A DNA stretch of 64,000 bases from an uncultured Lachnospiraceae bacterium (GTDB lineage: Bacteria > Bacillota > Clostridia > Lachnospirales > Lachnospiraceae): positions 124,001 to 188,000 of the forward strand of contig CAJULA010000002.1 in assembly GCA_910587155.1 (NCBI GenBank), in the 5' to 3' direction. This document shows, one piece after another, positions 51,181 through 60,961 of this stretch. Within the stretch, counting starts at the first letter, position 1, and each line of letters opens with the position of its first letter. The translations under genes and the position numbers were made by a program. The notes under the pieces are model-generated. The model made no database searches and was not told where the DNA came from. It worked only from the letters and a program-made list of their open reading frames with translations.

Positions 51181-52096
51181 TACATACCATTTTCCTTATC
51201 TTACTTATTATCCCTTCAACTGAAATATGATATTTCTGTCTTATCTCCTGACGCCATCCATATTCAAAACAATATTTATCAGGAAAACCGATCGACTGAA
51301 AAGCAACAGCAATTCCCGATTCTGCCAGTACATCAGCGACAAGACTTCTTAAACCACCGAAATAATTGTGTTCCTCCACCACAAGGATTCTCTTTGTCTT
51401 CTGCGCCGCCCGGATAATAGCACATCTGTCTATGGGCTTTAAAGATGCCATATTGATTATTTGTACACTAATATTTTCCTGTGACAATATTTCTGCACTT
51501 TTCATTACATCCGCCAACATTGACCCTGTGACGATCACCGAAATATCTGTACCTTCCTGTAACAGAGATGCTTTCCCGATTTCAAATTTGGGGATCTGTG
51601 TAAATACTTCTTCCTCATAAGACTTTCCAAACCTGACATATACCGGGCCATTATAATTTACCGCAGCTTTCATGACAGGTTCAACCTCAAGCGGTGTAGA
51701 AGGCGATAATACACACATATTAGGTAAAGCAACCATAACCGCAATGTCTTCTGTTGTATGATGCGTCGGTCCCAGATTATTATAGCCTATACCTGCGCCA
51801 CTCCCTACAATCTTAACATTTCTGTTCTGCACACATACATCATTACGAATAAATTCAAAGGCTCTGTAAGCAAGAAACGCACCCATACCATATACAATTG
51901 GTATAAATCCACTGCTGGCTACTCCTGCCGCCACACCAATGGCATTTGCTTCTGCAATTCCACATTCAATGATTCTCTCGGGCATATCTCTGCGAACCAA
52001 ATCATGCTCTTCTGTCCCACTATCCGCAAATATCGTTATAATCCGGGGATTATCCCGCATAAGTTGATATATAACGCTTTTATATCCGTTTCTCAT
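51173..52096 (-). CDS. Transketolase, C-terminal (pyrimidine-binding) subunit
   Basis: This 307-residue protein has the pyrimidine-binding domain ERIIECGIAEANAIGVAAG with the catalytic-type Glu, FEFIRNDVCVQNRNVKIVGS and a C-terminal transketolase domain (ILVVEEHNYFGGLRS). It pairs with the N-terminal subunit, overlapping it by 17 bases. Split transketolases occur in secondary and glycan pathways; here it may make a ketose phosphate such as sedoheptulose-7-phosphate for the heptose module, or add a two-carbon branch. The product is inference. Confidence 0.87.
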   Translation of the reverse strand: MRNGYKSVIYQLMRDNPRIITIFADSGTEEHDLVRRDMPERIIECGIAEANAIGVAAGVASSGFIPIVYGMGAFLAYRAFEFIRNDVCVQNRNVKIVGSGAGIGYNNLGPTHHTTEDIAVMVALPNMCVLSPSTPLEVEPVMKAAVNYNGPVYVRFGKSYEEEVFTQIPKFEIGKASLLQEGTDISVIVTGSMLADVMKSAEILSQENISVQIINMASLKPIDRCAIIRAAQKTKRILVVEEHNYFGGLRSLVADVLAESGIAVAFQSIGFPDKYCFEYGWRQEIRQKYHISVEGIISKIRKMVCNE

Positions 52097-52916
52097 TAGT
52101 TATCAACTCCTCCCCGGATATCCCCAATTCCTTCAATCCTGTTTCCACTTCAATCTCTGATGGCATCTTATAATGCCAGTCTTGCCTGCCCTCCGCAAAC
52201 GAAAGTCCTTTCCCTTTTATTGTTTTTGCTACAATTACCTTGGGTTTATCTGCCTCCAAAGCAAGAGTATGTATTAACTGCTTTATATTATGTCCATCCG
52301 TCTCTATTACATGGAAACCAAAAGAACGCCACTTTTTACTTAAATCTCCCAGACTGATAATGTCTTTACTAAACCCTGTAGCCTGTATTTCGTTATTATC
52401 AATTATGATGGTTAGATTATCTAATCTGTTATGACTTATAAACATTGCCGCCTCCCAGATTTCTCCTTCCTGTAACTCACCATCCCCCAACATAACATAT
52501 ACCTTATAAGTATCCCCTTTTAACTTTCCTGCTTTCGCAATTCCAGCCGCAAATGATAGTCCATGCCCTAATGAACCACTTGTCATCTCTATACCAGGAA
52601 TTTTCCCATAGGTAGCCAGACCACCAAATATCGTTCCTTCCATACAAAAAGTACCAACTTTTTTGCTCTCATAGTACCCCGCCTTTGCCAAAACATAATA
52701 CAAAGCCAGAGCAGCATGCCCCTTGCTCATAATAAATCTGTCCCGCTTCTCCCATTCCGGGTTTTGCGGATCATACCGGAGTATATCCCCAAAATACAAC
52801 GCTGTTAAAATTTCCACTGAGGATAAGGAAGAAGCCAGATGTCCTGCACGGTTACAACACACGGTTTTAAAGATGGATCTTCTGATATCAAGTGCAATTT
52901 CCTCAAAATTTTTCAT
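52080..52916 (-). CDS. Transketolase, N-terminal (TPP-binding) subunit
   Basis: This 278-residue protein has RAGHLASSLSSVEILTALYF, RFIMSKGHAALALY and the TPP/Mg motif MLGDGELQEGEIWEAAMF followed by IIDNNEIQATG. It is the first half of a transketolase and works with the next gene. ATG 52916 has AAAGGACAGGT before it, and a longer frame is not needed. Housekeeping transketolase is usually one gene or lies elsewhere, so this pair is probably dedicated to the glycan. Confidence 0.87.
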   Translation of the reverse strand: MKNFEEIALDIRRSIFKTVCCNRAGHLASSLSSVEILTALYFGDILRYDPQNPEWEKRDRFIMSKGHAALALYYVLAKAGYYESKKVGTFCMEGTIFGGLATYGKIPGIEMTSGSLGHGLSFAAGIAKAGKLKGDTYKVYVMLGDGELQEGEIWEAAMFISHNRLDNLTIIIDNNEIQATGFSKDIISLGDLSKKWRSFGFHVIETDGHNIKQLIHTLALEADKPKVIVAKTIKGKGLSFAEGRQDWHYKMPSEIEVETGLKELGISGEELITNEKRI

Positions 52917-52961
52917 ACCTGTCCTTTCTGTCTGCCCCAAAGTAACAAGTCTTATTTTGCA

Positions 52962-54038
52962 TCAGATAAAATTAATATGATTTCTGTCTATCGACACCAA
53001 ATTATGTAATAACAGATTTCTTTCATCAAATACACACCTGAAATTGCACTCCTGGCAGGGATCCAGTCCTCTCACTTTTTTAATGGTGTCTTCAGCATAC
53101 CATAGTTCCTTCAAGCTCCTATTTTCCAGAGAACCAATATCTCCATTTTTCGTATAAGCCCTCTGATGACAGAAATATACTTTACAGTCAGCGCCAATAA
53201 CCGTGAATACTTCCTGAATCATACACCGATGGTATGATTTTTCATATCCCGCATCCAGTCCCGCATCATCACTGTATTTATCTATGATTTTAAACCCATT
53301 GTTCTCAAACTCTTTTTGAGCCCGTTCAATCTGCTTTTCCACAATCTGCCTGATCGGTTTATGATATTCTCCCAGATCACCGTCCAGTCTCAATGGGGAA
53401 AATTTAATATTATTCACTCCCAATCCGGACATCAGATTGCATAAATCATAGATTTCTTTGTAGTTATCCTTTGTTACCACACAATTAATCCCTACCGTAC
53501 ACTGGGGATTTTTGTTCTGTACAAAATTCGAAATATTACTGATAACCCTGTCAAATGTATTGACGCCTCTGATTTTTGCATAGGTATCTGCACTGGCGGA
53601 TTCAATGGATACCCTTATCCACTTTGCATCTGCCAACAACTCCGCTTTTCCGCCTTCCAATGCCTGTCCATTTGTAATGGCAGAATATTCAATTTTTTTA
53701 TCTTTTATCATCCTCAGGGCATTCTCAATATATGGGTATACCAAAGGTTCTCCACCACCACTGAATGTAACGGCCTTAACCTTTATATCAGCCATATCTT
53801 GTATTATTTCTTCCATTTTATTCCATGGAATCATAGCCTTTTTATCAAAGAGCCGGTCTTCAGGTACGTTATCATCCTTGGAGCCGCAATAATAACAATT
53901 TTGATTACAACAGTTAGTAGGTTTTATGCGGATATATATAGGAGAAGTTCTTCTCTCACTTAAAATATCATTTATTTTTTCAGTGTGATGGAATATTTTC
54001 AGGTCACTATAGACACTGCTTTCCACATTACCTGCCAT
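52962..54038 (-). CDS. Radical SAM/SPASM-like enzyme
   Basis: This 358-residue protein binds a 4Fe-4S cluster through C44-x3-C48-x2-C51 (TNCCNQNCYYCGS) and has VTFSGGGEPLVYP and RVSIESASADTYAKIRG. C-terminal cysteines (CHQRAYTKNGDIG; CQECNFRC) suggest an auxiliary SPASM-like cluster. It ends NHINFI, like the other two radical SAM proteins of the locus. It overlaps the DegT aminotransferase by 11 bases, which hints at an amino-sugar substrate. The reaction (epimerisation, deamination or other) is unknown. Confidence 0.85.
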   Translation of the reverse strand: MAGNVESSVYSDLKIFHHTEKINDILSERRTSPIYIRIKPTNCCNQNCYYCGSKDDNVPEDRLFDKKAMIPWNKMEEIIQDMADIKVKAVTFSGGGEPLVYPYIENALRMIKDKKIEYSAITNGQALEGGKAELLADAKWIRVSIESASADTYAKIRGVNTFDRVISNISNFVQNKNPQCTVGINCVVTKDNYKEIYDLCNLMSGLGVNNIKFSPLRLDGDLGEYHKPIRQIVEKQIERAQKEFENNGFKIIDKYSDDAGLDAGYEKSYHRCMIQEVFTVIGADCKVYFCHQRAYTKNGDIGSLENRSLKELWYAEDTIKKVRGLDPCQECNFRCVFDERNLLLHNLVSIDRNHINFI

Positions 54039-55161
54039 TTATTCTCTCCTTTTGTATCATAGAAATCACATCGCAAATATGCTCTACTTCTCCGGGTTGC
54101 AATGTCCCATACAACGGTAAATCTAACGCTTCCTTCGCTATTTTTCTCGCATGGGTAACATCCAGAAGATAGCCCCTTTCTTTATAGCAACTATAATCGC
54201 AGCAAAGAGTGTCATACAATTTTCTTGTAATAATCCCCTCTTTCTTTAACCGGGAAAATAACTCATCTCTGCCAATCCCAAATGACTCCTCTTTAATCCG
54301 CACCGGAAAATATGCATAATTATAGTCAATTCCTTTCTCATAAGGATATGTATCAATACCTTCTACTCCCGACAATCTGTCAATATATATATGCGCCAGT
54401 GTCTTTCTTGTCTCAATTTCTTTTTCTACAAGATCAAGTCCCAAAATTCCCATTGCCGCCTGAAATTCATTCATTTTAGCATTTATACCAGGCAATATTA
54501 CATCGCTTCCGGTTTCATAATAAGAAATACCGAAATTCTTGTACAATGAGAATGCTTCCTGTAATGTATCGTCCCCATAAGTTAACAACCCGCCTTCTAT
54601 AGAATTAAATACCTTGATTGCATGTAAGCTGAACATGGTAATATCACCATACCTGCCTATATGCTTTCCTGACACTTTTGTTCCGAAGGCCTGCGCACCG
54701 TCATATACTACTTTCAATTGATATTTTATTGCTATTCTTTCAATTTCATCTATTTTACAGGGTATCCCAAAGATATGCGGCACAATGATAGCACTGGTTT
54801 TTTCTGAAATATGCTCCTCTAACATCTTGGGATCAATATTATAGCTGTCATCTATATCACAAAAAACCGGAGTCAACCCGTTTTGTACAATAGCATTGGT
54901 CGTGGAGATAAAAGTAAATGGAGAAGTGAGAACCTCTCCCTGCAAATGCAATGCCTGTATCGCGATTGTCAGTGCAGAATGTCCGTTCACGAATAAATCT
55001 GCATTCCTGCACCCCATATATTCCCTGATACGATGTTGGAGTTTTCGTACCTTAGGTCCGTTATTGGTTAATAATTTCGTATCCCAGATATCTTTTATTT
55101 CTCTGATATATGCATCATAATCCGGCAAGGATGGCTGTGTTGGTTTTATGATATCTGCCAT
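54028..55161 (-). CDS. DegT/DnrJ/EryC1 sugar aminotransferase
   Basis: This 377-residue PLP enzyme has SPFTFISTTNAIVQNGLTP, VVYDGAQAFGTKVSGKHIG and the lysine motif SLHAIKVFNSIEGGLL. It resembles enzymes that aminate C4 of a nucleoside-diphosphate 4-keto-6-deoxy sugar. A hexapeptide acyltransferase is next upstream and a radical SAM enzyme overlaps downstream, so the three may form and modify one amino sugar. It differs clearly from the LegC enzyme at 44.5 kb. Confidence 0.86.
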   Translation of the reverse strand: MADIIKPTQPSLPDYDAYIREIKDIWDTKLLTNNGPKVRKLQHRIREYMGCRNADLFVNGHSALTIAIQALHLQGEVLTSPFTFISTTNAIVQNGLTPVFCDIDDSYNIDPKMLEEHISEKTSAIIVPHIFGIPCKIDEIERIAIKYQLKVVYDGAQAFGTKVSGKHIGRYGDITMFSLHAIKVFNSIEGGLLTYGDDTLQEAFSLYKNFGISYYETGSDVILPGINAKMNEFQAAMGILGLDLVEKEIETRKTLAHIYIDRLSGVEGIDTYPYEKGIDYNYAYFPVRIKEESFGIGRDELFSRLKKEGIITRKLYDTLCCDYSCYKERGYLLDVTHARKIAKEALDLPLYGTLQPGEVEHICDVISMIQKERINGR

Positions 55162-55210
55162 GTGTCTGTTTCCTTCCTAATCAGTCTCTTTTATATCTGT
55201 CTTTATTCCT

Positions 55211-55789
55211 TCAGAGAATCGAATCATCTTCCCCAGCCTGCATTGCTGCTGCAATACTTAATACCTTTCTTGATCTGTCTTTTATAAATCTGACGGGCCT
55301 CCCTGCATAAATACCAAACTCATCCAATTCTCTTTTTACAAGACTCATAGCGCCAACCGCCACCCCCTGATGTAAAAGAGCCCCCGGTAACAATACACTC
55401 CCCGTTCCGATAATAGCGTGATCATCTATTACTATCTTTGTTCCAATGTCATTAATATATTGGGGATCCACTAACGGTCCGGTCATGGCATCTCCGGAAT
55501 AATCATCACTGGTAGAATAAATGCTGACTCTGCTGCTTATATTCACATAATTTCCTATTTCTATTCCAAACTTTCCATATAATGCGCTATATGCTGCAAT
55601 ATGAACATAATTTCCAATGTATATTCCACTCCCGCCACTCAAAAAAGAAAAATCGTCAATCCTCACATGACTGCCTATTTCAATATTTTCCGACAGATAA
55701 AACACGGCTCTTCTGCTGATCCTGACATCTTTTCCGATCCTTTTAAAATGTAAATGCTCCAATTCTTCCTCAGATAAATAACTGTCCAC
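55211..55789 (-). CDS. Left-handed beta-helix (hexapeptide) acyltransferase
   Basis: This 192-residue protein has the repeating [IV]G..V.I pattern (IGKDVRISRRAVFYLSENIE, IGSHVRIDDFSF, IGNYVHIAAYSALYG, IGNYVNISSRVSIYS) and GTGSVLLPGALLHQGVAVGA, typical of sugar O- or N-acetyltransferases. I prefer the start GTG 55789, which has AAAGGAG six bases upstream, over ATG 55813, which has no site. Next to the DegT gene it may acetylate the new amino group. Confidence 0.83.
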   Translation of the reverse strand: MDSYLSEEELEHLHFKRIGKDVRISRRAVFYLSENIEIGSHVRIDDFSFLSGGSGIYIGNYVHIAAYSALYGKFGIEIGNYVNISSRVSIYSTSDDYSGDAMTGPLVDPQYINDIGTKIVIDDHAIIGTGSVLLPGALLHQGVAVGAMSLVKRELDEFGIYAGRPVRFIKDRSRKVLSIAAAMQAGEDDSIL

Positions 55790-55816
55790 CTGTTCTCCTT
55801 TTTCAAGTAACATTTC

Positions 55817-56890
55817 TTATATAAAATTTACATGTTCTCCCGGATGTTTTAACTCATGCAGGTAGCGGTTCATATCATCTAACCTGCATTCCGGTATACA
55901 TTCTGAAAGTTTCATATCCTTTAACCGATGCATAATCTGTTTCCTTTTCTCGCCCTGCCATATCTCTTCAAAACTGCTCTCATATATGTTTCCAAAACAC
56001 ATACCATCCATTCCAATTAACACACAACATGGCCATACATTCCCTTCAGCATCAATATTCGTATGGAATGGCATCGCATAGCATTCCGTATAACACTTTC
56101 CAAGTTTTGGCTTACTCATACGGTTTGTCCGGTACACTGCCCTGAAGCTGCTGTTGCTTAACCCTTCCAGTTCCCGGATAATGTCCTCCTGGTTATCATA
56201 GTATGTAACTCTGTCAACTTCCTTTTTCATATTATTTTTACTCAGTGGATTCCATCCCAAAGACTTGACAAGAAATTGATCCGCCCCTAATTCCTTCACC
56301 TTTTTTGCCAACATAACGACTTCATCAGCATTTTCCGGTATCATCACAATCTGCACATTAAGAACTGTCCTCCCATGATTCATTTTCTTAATCTGCGCAG
56401 CATCATATATATTGGTAAATACTCGTTCCAAGTCCCCATCTTTTCCACGGTGTATTTTTTTGTAAGTACTTTCTGTAGCAGCTGATGTACTGAAACGAAT
56501 CCAGGAAATAGAACTCATACATTCTCTGGCCAGATCTTTTGTGAACAATACACCATTTGTCGATAACGCAACATCCACACCCATGGACTTTATATCATTT
56601 ATGATCTCCGGGGCATCATGATTAAGCAAAGGTTCTCCCGTCCCGGCAAGCAACACGCTCTTCAATCCCTTTTTCTGCATTTCCTGAAATCTGCAGTGAA
56701 TAATATCCTTTTTCAACACTTTCGGAACATATTCCATGTAATCTGCCGCACAAAAAATACAACGATGATTACATGCACCTGCCAGTCCCACTTCTGCATT
56801 GATCGGATATACCACATTCCCCTGCATCCAATCCGCTACTCTGTCCGGATGGAATATCAGCTTATGAGAATCAACTCTATAATCTTCCAT
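55817..56890 (-). CDS. Radical SAM/SPASM-like enzyme (paralogue A)
   Basis: This 357-residue protein has C40-x3-C44-x2-C47 (GACNHRCIFCAAD), LLAGTGEPLLNHDAPEIIND, SWIRFSTSAATE and a C-terminal cysteine region (WPCCVLIG; ECIPECRLDD). It starts DYRVDSHKLIFHPDRVADWM and ends HPGEHVNFI, both shared with the gene at 58268-59329, so the two are clearly paralogues flanking a glycosyltransferase gene. Substrate unknown; glycan precursor modification is inferred from the locus. Confidence 0.85.
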   Translation of the reverse strand: MEDYRVDSHKLIFHPDRVADWMQGNVVYPINAEVGLAGACNHRCIFCAADYMEYVPKVLKKDIIHCRFQEMQKKGLKSVLLAGTGEPLLNHDAPEIINDIKSMGVDVALSTNGVLFTKDLARECMSSISWIRFSTSAATESTYKKIHRGKDGDLERVFTNIYDAAQIKKMNHGRTVLNVQIVMIPENADEVVMLAKKVKELGADQFLVKSLGWNPLSKNNMKKEVDRVTYYDNQEDIIRELEGLSNSSFRAVYRTNRMSKPKLGKCYTECYAMPFHTNIDAEGNVWPCCVLIGMDGMCFGNIYESSFEEIWQGEKRKQIMHRLKDMKLSECIPECRLDDMNRYLHELKHPGEHVNFI

Positions 56891-56964
56891 TTTTACAGAT
56901 TACCCCTTCCATTCTAATCACTGCTCTTCCAGCCAGTCTTTGATCACAAGTATTTAACGACAGA

Positions 56965-58248
56965 TCAGTCCAGTAAAAATCTGTTTTTCCTCAAAAACAT
57001 AGCCCCTACCCTGATACGCAGTGTTGCACTTTCCCTGTAATGCTCCTTTGCACACCATTCTCTGTATATCGCCTGATATTTTTCCTGCAACATATTGTCT
57101 TCTGGTGATTCGATCCATTTTCCATCAATTCTTGTATTCATCTCCACAACCAGATCCAATATTTCCTCGGCGCTGTTTTCTACAACTTCAACCCCATGTT
57201 GTGCGTAAAGATTTCCATTATATCTGACCTTTTTTTCGATCTGCATCATTTCCCTGACTGACAGAAACCTGTCTTCGCTTTTCTTATAGTATTTTTTAAA
57301 AATAAATAAATTAGACGGGTTATATGGCAATGTTTCCGAATCCAGGAAAACGGGTACCCAGTTTTTAAGAGCAATTGGCCTGTCTAATACCATTGGAAGC
57401 CACACGATTCCTGATGAATCTCCCACATAAAATTTGCAGTCTTTGGCTAAAATGACGTCCAACAACTCATCATAATATTCATTTGCATAATCTATACAGC
57501 TGTCAAAATTTATTTTGTCACGCACATATCTTCCCATTCTTACTGTTGTAATTCCCAATTCTGAAAGATATTTTGCTGAAAGACTGAAATTATTAATATC
57601 GGCGTCCCGGAAATCATGATAATGGTAATCCTTATTCGGCAAAATCGTATCCAGATATGTCGCATCCCTGCTTGAAACACATACAAATGCCCCTTTCAGT
57701 CCCATATCATTTTTCTTGCGGCGTCCCTCCGCAGCTTCCCTTTCTGTAAGTTTGAAATATCGAACTGTATCTTTGGAATTATATACTCTGTCTTTTTTTT
57801 TAATGGAATAAGCATCCCAATACTTTACAAATTCCACTTCGGGAAAGTGATATAAGATCTTCATCCAGATATCAACATTTTTTTCATTAACAATGCAAAT
57901 ATTTCTTCCCAAAATTTCAGACAATCTGGCATTGTGATTCACACAATCAGACAAGACAAAAACATCAAGAATCCCGTTTTTTGCATTTATTTCCGAATCT
58001 TCCACTGCCCGCAAATACCTTACCAGATATTCTCCGATTCTGGTACTCCATAGTCTGTGGACTCTGATTTGCGTATATTGTCTTATGATCTTCTGATATA
58101 GTTTTCTCCATTCCCTTTTTCTGATATTAAATCCAGTATCTTTTTCTCTTGACAGGCAATCCGTTATCTGTTTTTTTCTGTCGCACCCTCCGGACTTTAA
58201 ATGAAGCCCAATACTGCTGAATATAAAGTCCTTCCATTTTCCTCTCAT
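56965..58248 (-). CDS. TIGR04372-type glycosyltransferase
   Basis: This 427-residue protein resembles the TIGR04372 putative glycosyltransferases: VCVSSRDATYLDTILPNKDY, YHDFRDADINNFSLSAKYLS, TTVRMGRYV and KFYVGDSSGIVWLPMVLDRP. Proteins of this type are often found beside radical SAM genes in polysaccharide loci, as here, where it lies between paralogous radical SAM genes. It is soluble. The donor is unknown. AATAGG lies before ATG 58248. Confidence 0.78.
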   Translation of the reverse strand: MRGKWKDFIFSSIGLHLKSGGCDRKKQITDCLSREKDTGFNIRKREWRKLYQKIIRQYTQIRVHRLWSTRIGEYLVRYLRAVEDSEINAKNGILDVFVLSDCVNHNARLSEILGRNICIVNEKNVDIWMKILYHFPEVEFVKYWDAYSIKKKDRVYNSKDTVRYFKLTEREAAEGRRKKNDMGLKGAFVCVSSRDATYLDTILPNKDYHYHDFRDADINNFSLSAKYLSELGITTVRMGRYVRDKINFDSCIDYANEYYDELLDVILAKDCKFYVGDSSGIVWLPMVLDRPIALKNWVPVFLDSETLPYNPSNLFIFKKYYKKSEDRFLSVREMMQIEKKVRYNGNLYAQHGVEVVENSAEEILDLVVEMNTRIDGKWIESPEDNMLQEKYQAIYREWCAKEHYRESATLRIRVGAMFLRKNRFLLD

Positions 58249-58267
58249 TTTCCTATTCCCTTTTTTG

Positions 58268-59329
58268 CTATATAAAGTTCACATGCTCTCCCGGATGCCT
58301 CAATTCATTCAAATACTTATTTATCTCATCCAGTCTGCATGCTTCCCTGCAAGTTTTATTAATATCAAGTAAATTCAGCTTTTCTACCACCCTCTGACGC
58401 TCTTTTCCTTCCCATATTTCCTCAAAAGTCTGCTCATAAATATTGCCGTAACAAAACTCCTTTGTCCCAATATGAGCCACACAGGGCCATACATTCCCTC
58501 TTGCATCAATATGTGTCATAAACGGAAGCCCATAACATTGCTGATAACACTTTTCATGATGCATTTTTTTCATGGCATTTGCTCTGAAATAAACAGCAAA
58601 CCTCTCTGTAACATAAGTTTTTAACTCTTTTTCCAATTCCAGCATTGCCATATAATCTATCTGAAAAACATTTCTACTATGCAAATGCTGCGAATAAGGC
58701 TTTACTGTCAAATAATCAACCCCTATATTACAAAGTTCACGTGCCATATCAGGCAGTTGCATCATATTATCAGGCAACAACAAACACTGTACTCCCAGTG
58801 TTGTTCTCAGCTTTTTATCTCTTTTGATTCGTACTGCCTCTTCCAGATTTATCCTGACCTTCTCCAGATCTCCTTCTTTTCCTCTTTGAATCTTACGATA
58901 TGATTTTTCGTCCATGCCTGCTATGCTGAAGCGAACCCACGTAAAAGCTCCCAGGCAATCATTTACTTTCTCTTTCGTAAAAAACACACCATTTGTGCTC
59001 ATTGCAACATCTACACCGCATGCCTTGATTGCGTTTGCCATATCCGGCATATCCTTATTTAAAAGAGGTTCCCCTTCGCCGGAACAGATAACACTCTTTA
59101 GTCCTTTTCTGCTCATAAAGGATACATCACGCAATATCGTATCTTTATCCAAAAAATCAGACTGATATCCAATATAATCAACTGCACAAAACACACATCT
59201 GTGGTTACATGCCCCACTTGGTGAAATTTCCATTTCGATCGGATAAATATTTTCCCCCTTCATCCATCTGGACACTGTTTCCGGATGATATATTAACTTA
59301 TGCGAATCCATTCTTATATTATCTGCCAT
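58268..59329 (-). CDS. Radical SAM/SPASM-like enzyme (paralogue B)
   Basis: This 353-residue protein has C41-x3-C45-x2-C48 (GACNHRCVFCAVD), ICSGEGEPLLNKDMPDMANA, TWVRFSIAGMDE and C-terminal cysteines (WPCVAHIG; CREACRLDE). N- and C-termini (MDSHKLIYHPETVSRWM; HPGEHVNFI) match paralogue A. I use ATG 59329 (AGGA seven bases upstream) rather than the in-frame ATG 59353. It follows the HldE-like gene, so it may act on a heptose or on another sugar made here. Confidence 0.85.
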   Translation of the reverse strand: MADNIRMDSHKLIYHPETVSRWMKGENIYPIEMEISPSGACNHRCVFCAVDYIGYQSDFLDKDTILRDVSFMSRKGLKSVICSGEGEPLLNKDMPDMANAIKACGVDVAMSTNGVFFTKEKVNDCLGAFTWVRFSIAGMDEKSYRKIQRGKEGDLEKVRINLEEAVRIKRDKKLRTTLGVQCLLLPDNMMQLPDMARELCNIGVDYLTVKPYSQHLHSRNVFQIDYMAMLELEKELKTYVTERFAVYFRANAMKKMHHEKCYQQCYGLPFMTHIDARGNVWPCVAHIGTKEFCYGNIYEQTFEEIWEGKERQRVVEKLNLLDINKTCREACRLDEINKYLNELRHPGEHVNFI

Positions 59330-59404
59330 ACATTTATCCTGACCTTTTTCCATATTTATCTCTCACCATATAAACAGCACGATAAATTTTTTCATTCTTT
59401 CTCT

Positions 59405-60937
59405 CTATACATTCAACAAAGTACTTGCAAACTTCAAAGCATTTACTCTTTCGATACTTTCTCTGTTTCCAACAATATTTGCTCCCAGGGCGCCTCCAAT
59501 ATTCCCCATAAATGTCCCAACTTCCACAGGTGCTCCGACGGCGGAAAAAATCCCTGCTAAAGCAAAAAAGGCATCTCCCGCACCTATCGTGTCCTTTACT
59601 GATAAAGTGAACGCAGGACAGGATTTTGTATCTTCTCCTTCTATCTGTAATGCCCCCAGAGATCCTCTTGTCAACCACCCATTTCCCTTTAAATAACTTC
59701 TCAGCTTTTTAAGTTTTACTTCCTCACTGTCTTTATATGAAGGATATGCCAGTGCAAGTTCCTGTTGATCCAGGGTAAACGCATCGGCTCTATGATATTT
59801 TGTTATGATGTTCATTCCCTTATTAGAAGAATTGGTCTGGCAATTTAAAACAAGATACTTTGCCTCTTCCTGTATGATATCCATTGCAGCATCATCCATT
59901 AATCCATGACCAAAATCGCACAAAAATACCACATCATAATTCTCTATATTCTCTTTCAATTTTTCTGCAAATTTTTCTTTTACGTTATCCTCATAGCCAT
60001 GTTTTTCCGGAATATTGTTAATCGCAAATATTTTTTTATATTCTTCGCGCTTCTCATTCCGTGTCAGATATCTGCATTTTATGATTGTCGGCACCTCTTC
60101 ACTATAAATAAGCTTCAGATTCATGCTCTCGGCAAGCTCATCAAATATACGCAGCCGGATATTTTCTTCATTTCCAATCACTGACATCAATGTTACATTT
60201 TCATTAAAAGAGGATAAATGCCTTGCAACTGCCGCCGCTCCTCCCAAATATTCCTCTACACTTCTGAGGCGGGCAGAATATCCCATGTCTTTTGACATCA
60301 TTCCCTGTACATTACAATATGTATACTTGTCAATGATGATATCTCCTACTACAAGAATTTTTAATCTGCTGATTTTCTCTGTATATTCCCGGATATCACT
60401 CATAGAATACTTTTGTCTGAAAGTCTCCATATAGCATCGTACATCATCCGGTAATCCTGACAATGCCGTATTGATCAGATGCGTGGAACTAAATACCTGG
60501 CCACCTGTAAACTTAATCTGTCCGCCATGCCGCTCTACAAGTTCCTGTTCCTTAGATATTTTCCCGGTTATATCATCTTCCGGCTGCCTGTATTCCTCAC
60601 CTTTGACATAAATATCCGGTTCAACTGCCTCCACAATATCATCAACCGTATACCCTTCTGAAAGCATTACAAAATCCACACATTCTATGGCTTCAAGAAA
60701 TCTCATCCGCAGTTCATCATTAAAATAAGGCCGCCCGGGTCCTTTTCTTACATATCTTGCTGATGTAATTGATACCACCAGAATATCACCCATGCTTTTT
60801 GCCTGTTGAAAATGTATCATATGCCCCGGGTGAACAAGATCAAATACTCCATGACAAAGTACGACTTTTTTATTTTCCTGTCTGAGTCTGTTCTTAATAT
60901 TTTTTTTATATTCTTCCTTTGATACTATTTTCCCCAT
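59405..60937 (-). CDS. hldE: HldE-like fusion: nucleotidyltransferase then PfkB sugar kinase
   Basis: Residues ~20-150 are a nucleotidyltransferase with CHGVFDLVHPGHMIHFQQAK (HPGH at 36-39) and YVKGEEYRQPEDD. Residues ~185-510 are a PfkB kinase with LVVGDIIIDKYTYC, YLGGAAAVARHLSSF and DTIGAGDAFFALA (449-461). E. coli HldE, which makes ADP-heptose, has these domains in the opposite order (kinase first). With gmhA and gmhB upstream the pathway to a nucleotide-heptose is nearly complete here. Whether ATP or CTP is used is not visible. AGGGGAA precedes ATG 60937. Confidence 0.86.
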   Translation of the reverse strand: MGKIVSKEEYKKNIKNRLRQENKKVVLCHGVFDLVHPGHMIHFQQAKSMGDILVVSITSARYVRKGPGRPYFNDELRMRFLEAIECVDFVMLSEGYTVDDIVEAVEPDIYVKGEEYRQPEDDITGKISKEQELVERHGGQIKFTGGQVFSSTHLINTALSGLPDDVRCYMETFRQKYSMSDIREYTEKISRLKILVVGDIIIDKYTYCNVQGMMSKDMGYSARLRSVEEYLGGAAAVARHLSSFNENVTLMSVIGNEENIRLRIFDELAESMNLKLIYSEEVPTIIKCRYLTRNEKREEYKKIFAINNIPEKHGYEDNVKEKFAEKLKENIENYDVVFLCDFGHGLMDDAAMDIIQEEAKYLVLNCQTNSSNKGMNIITKYHRADAFTLDQQELALAYPSYKDSEEVKLKKLRSYLKGNGWLTRGSLGALQIEGEDTKSCPAFTLSVKDTIGAGDAFFALAGIFSAVGAPVEVGTFMGNIGGALGANIVGNRESIERVNALKFASTLLNV

Positions 60938-60961
60938 TTCCCCTATACACCTGATTTGATT

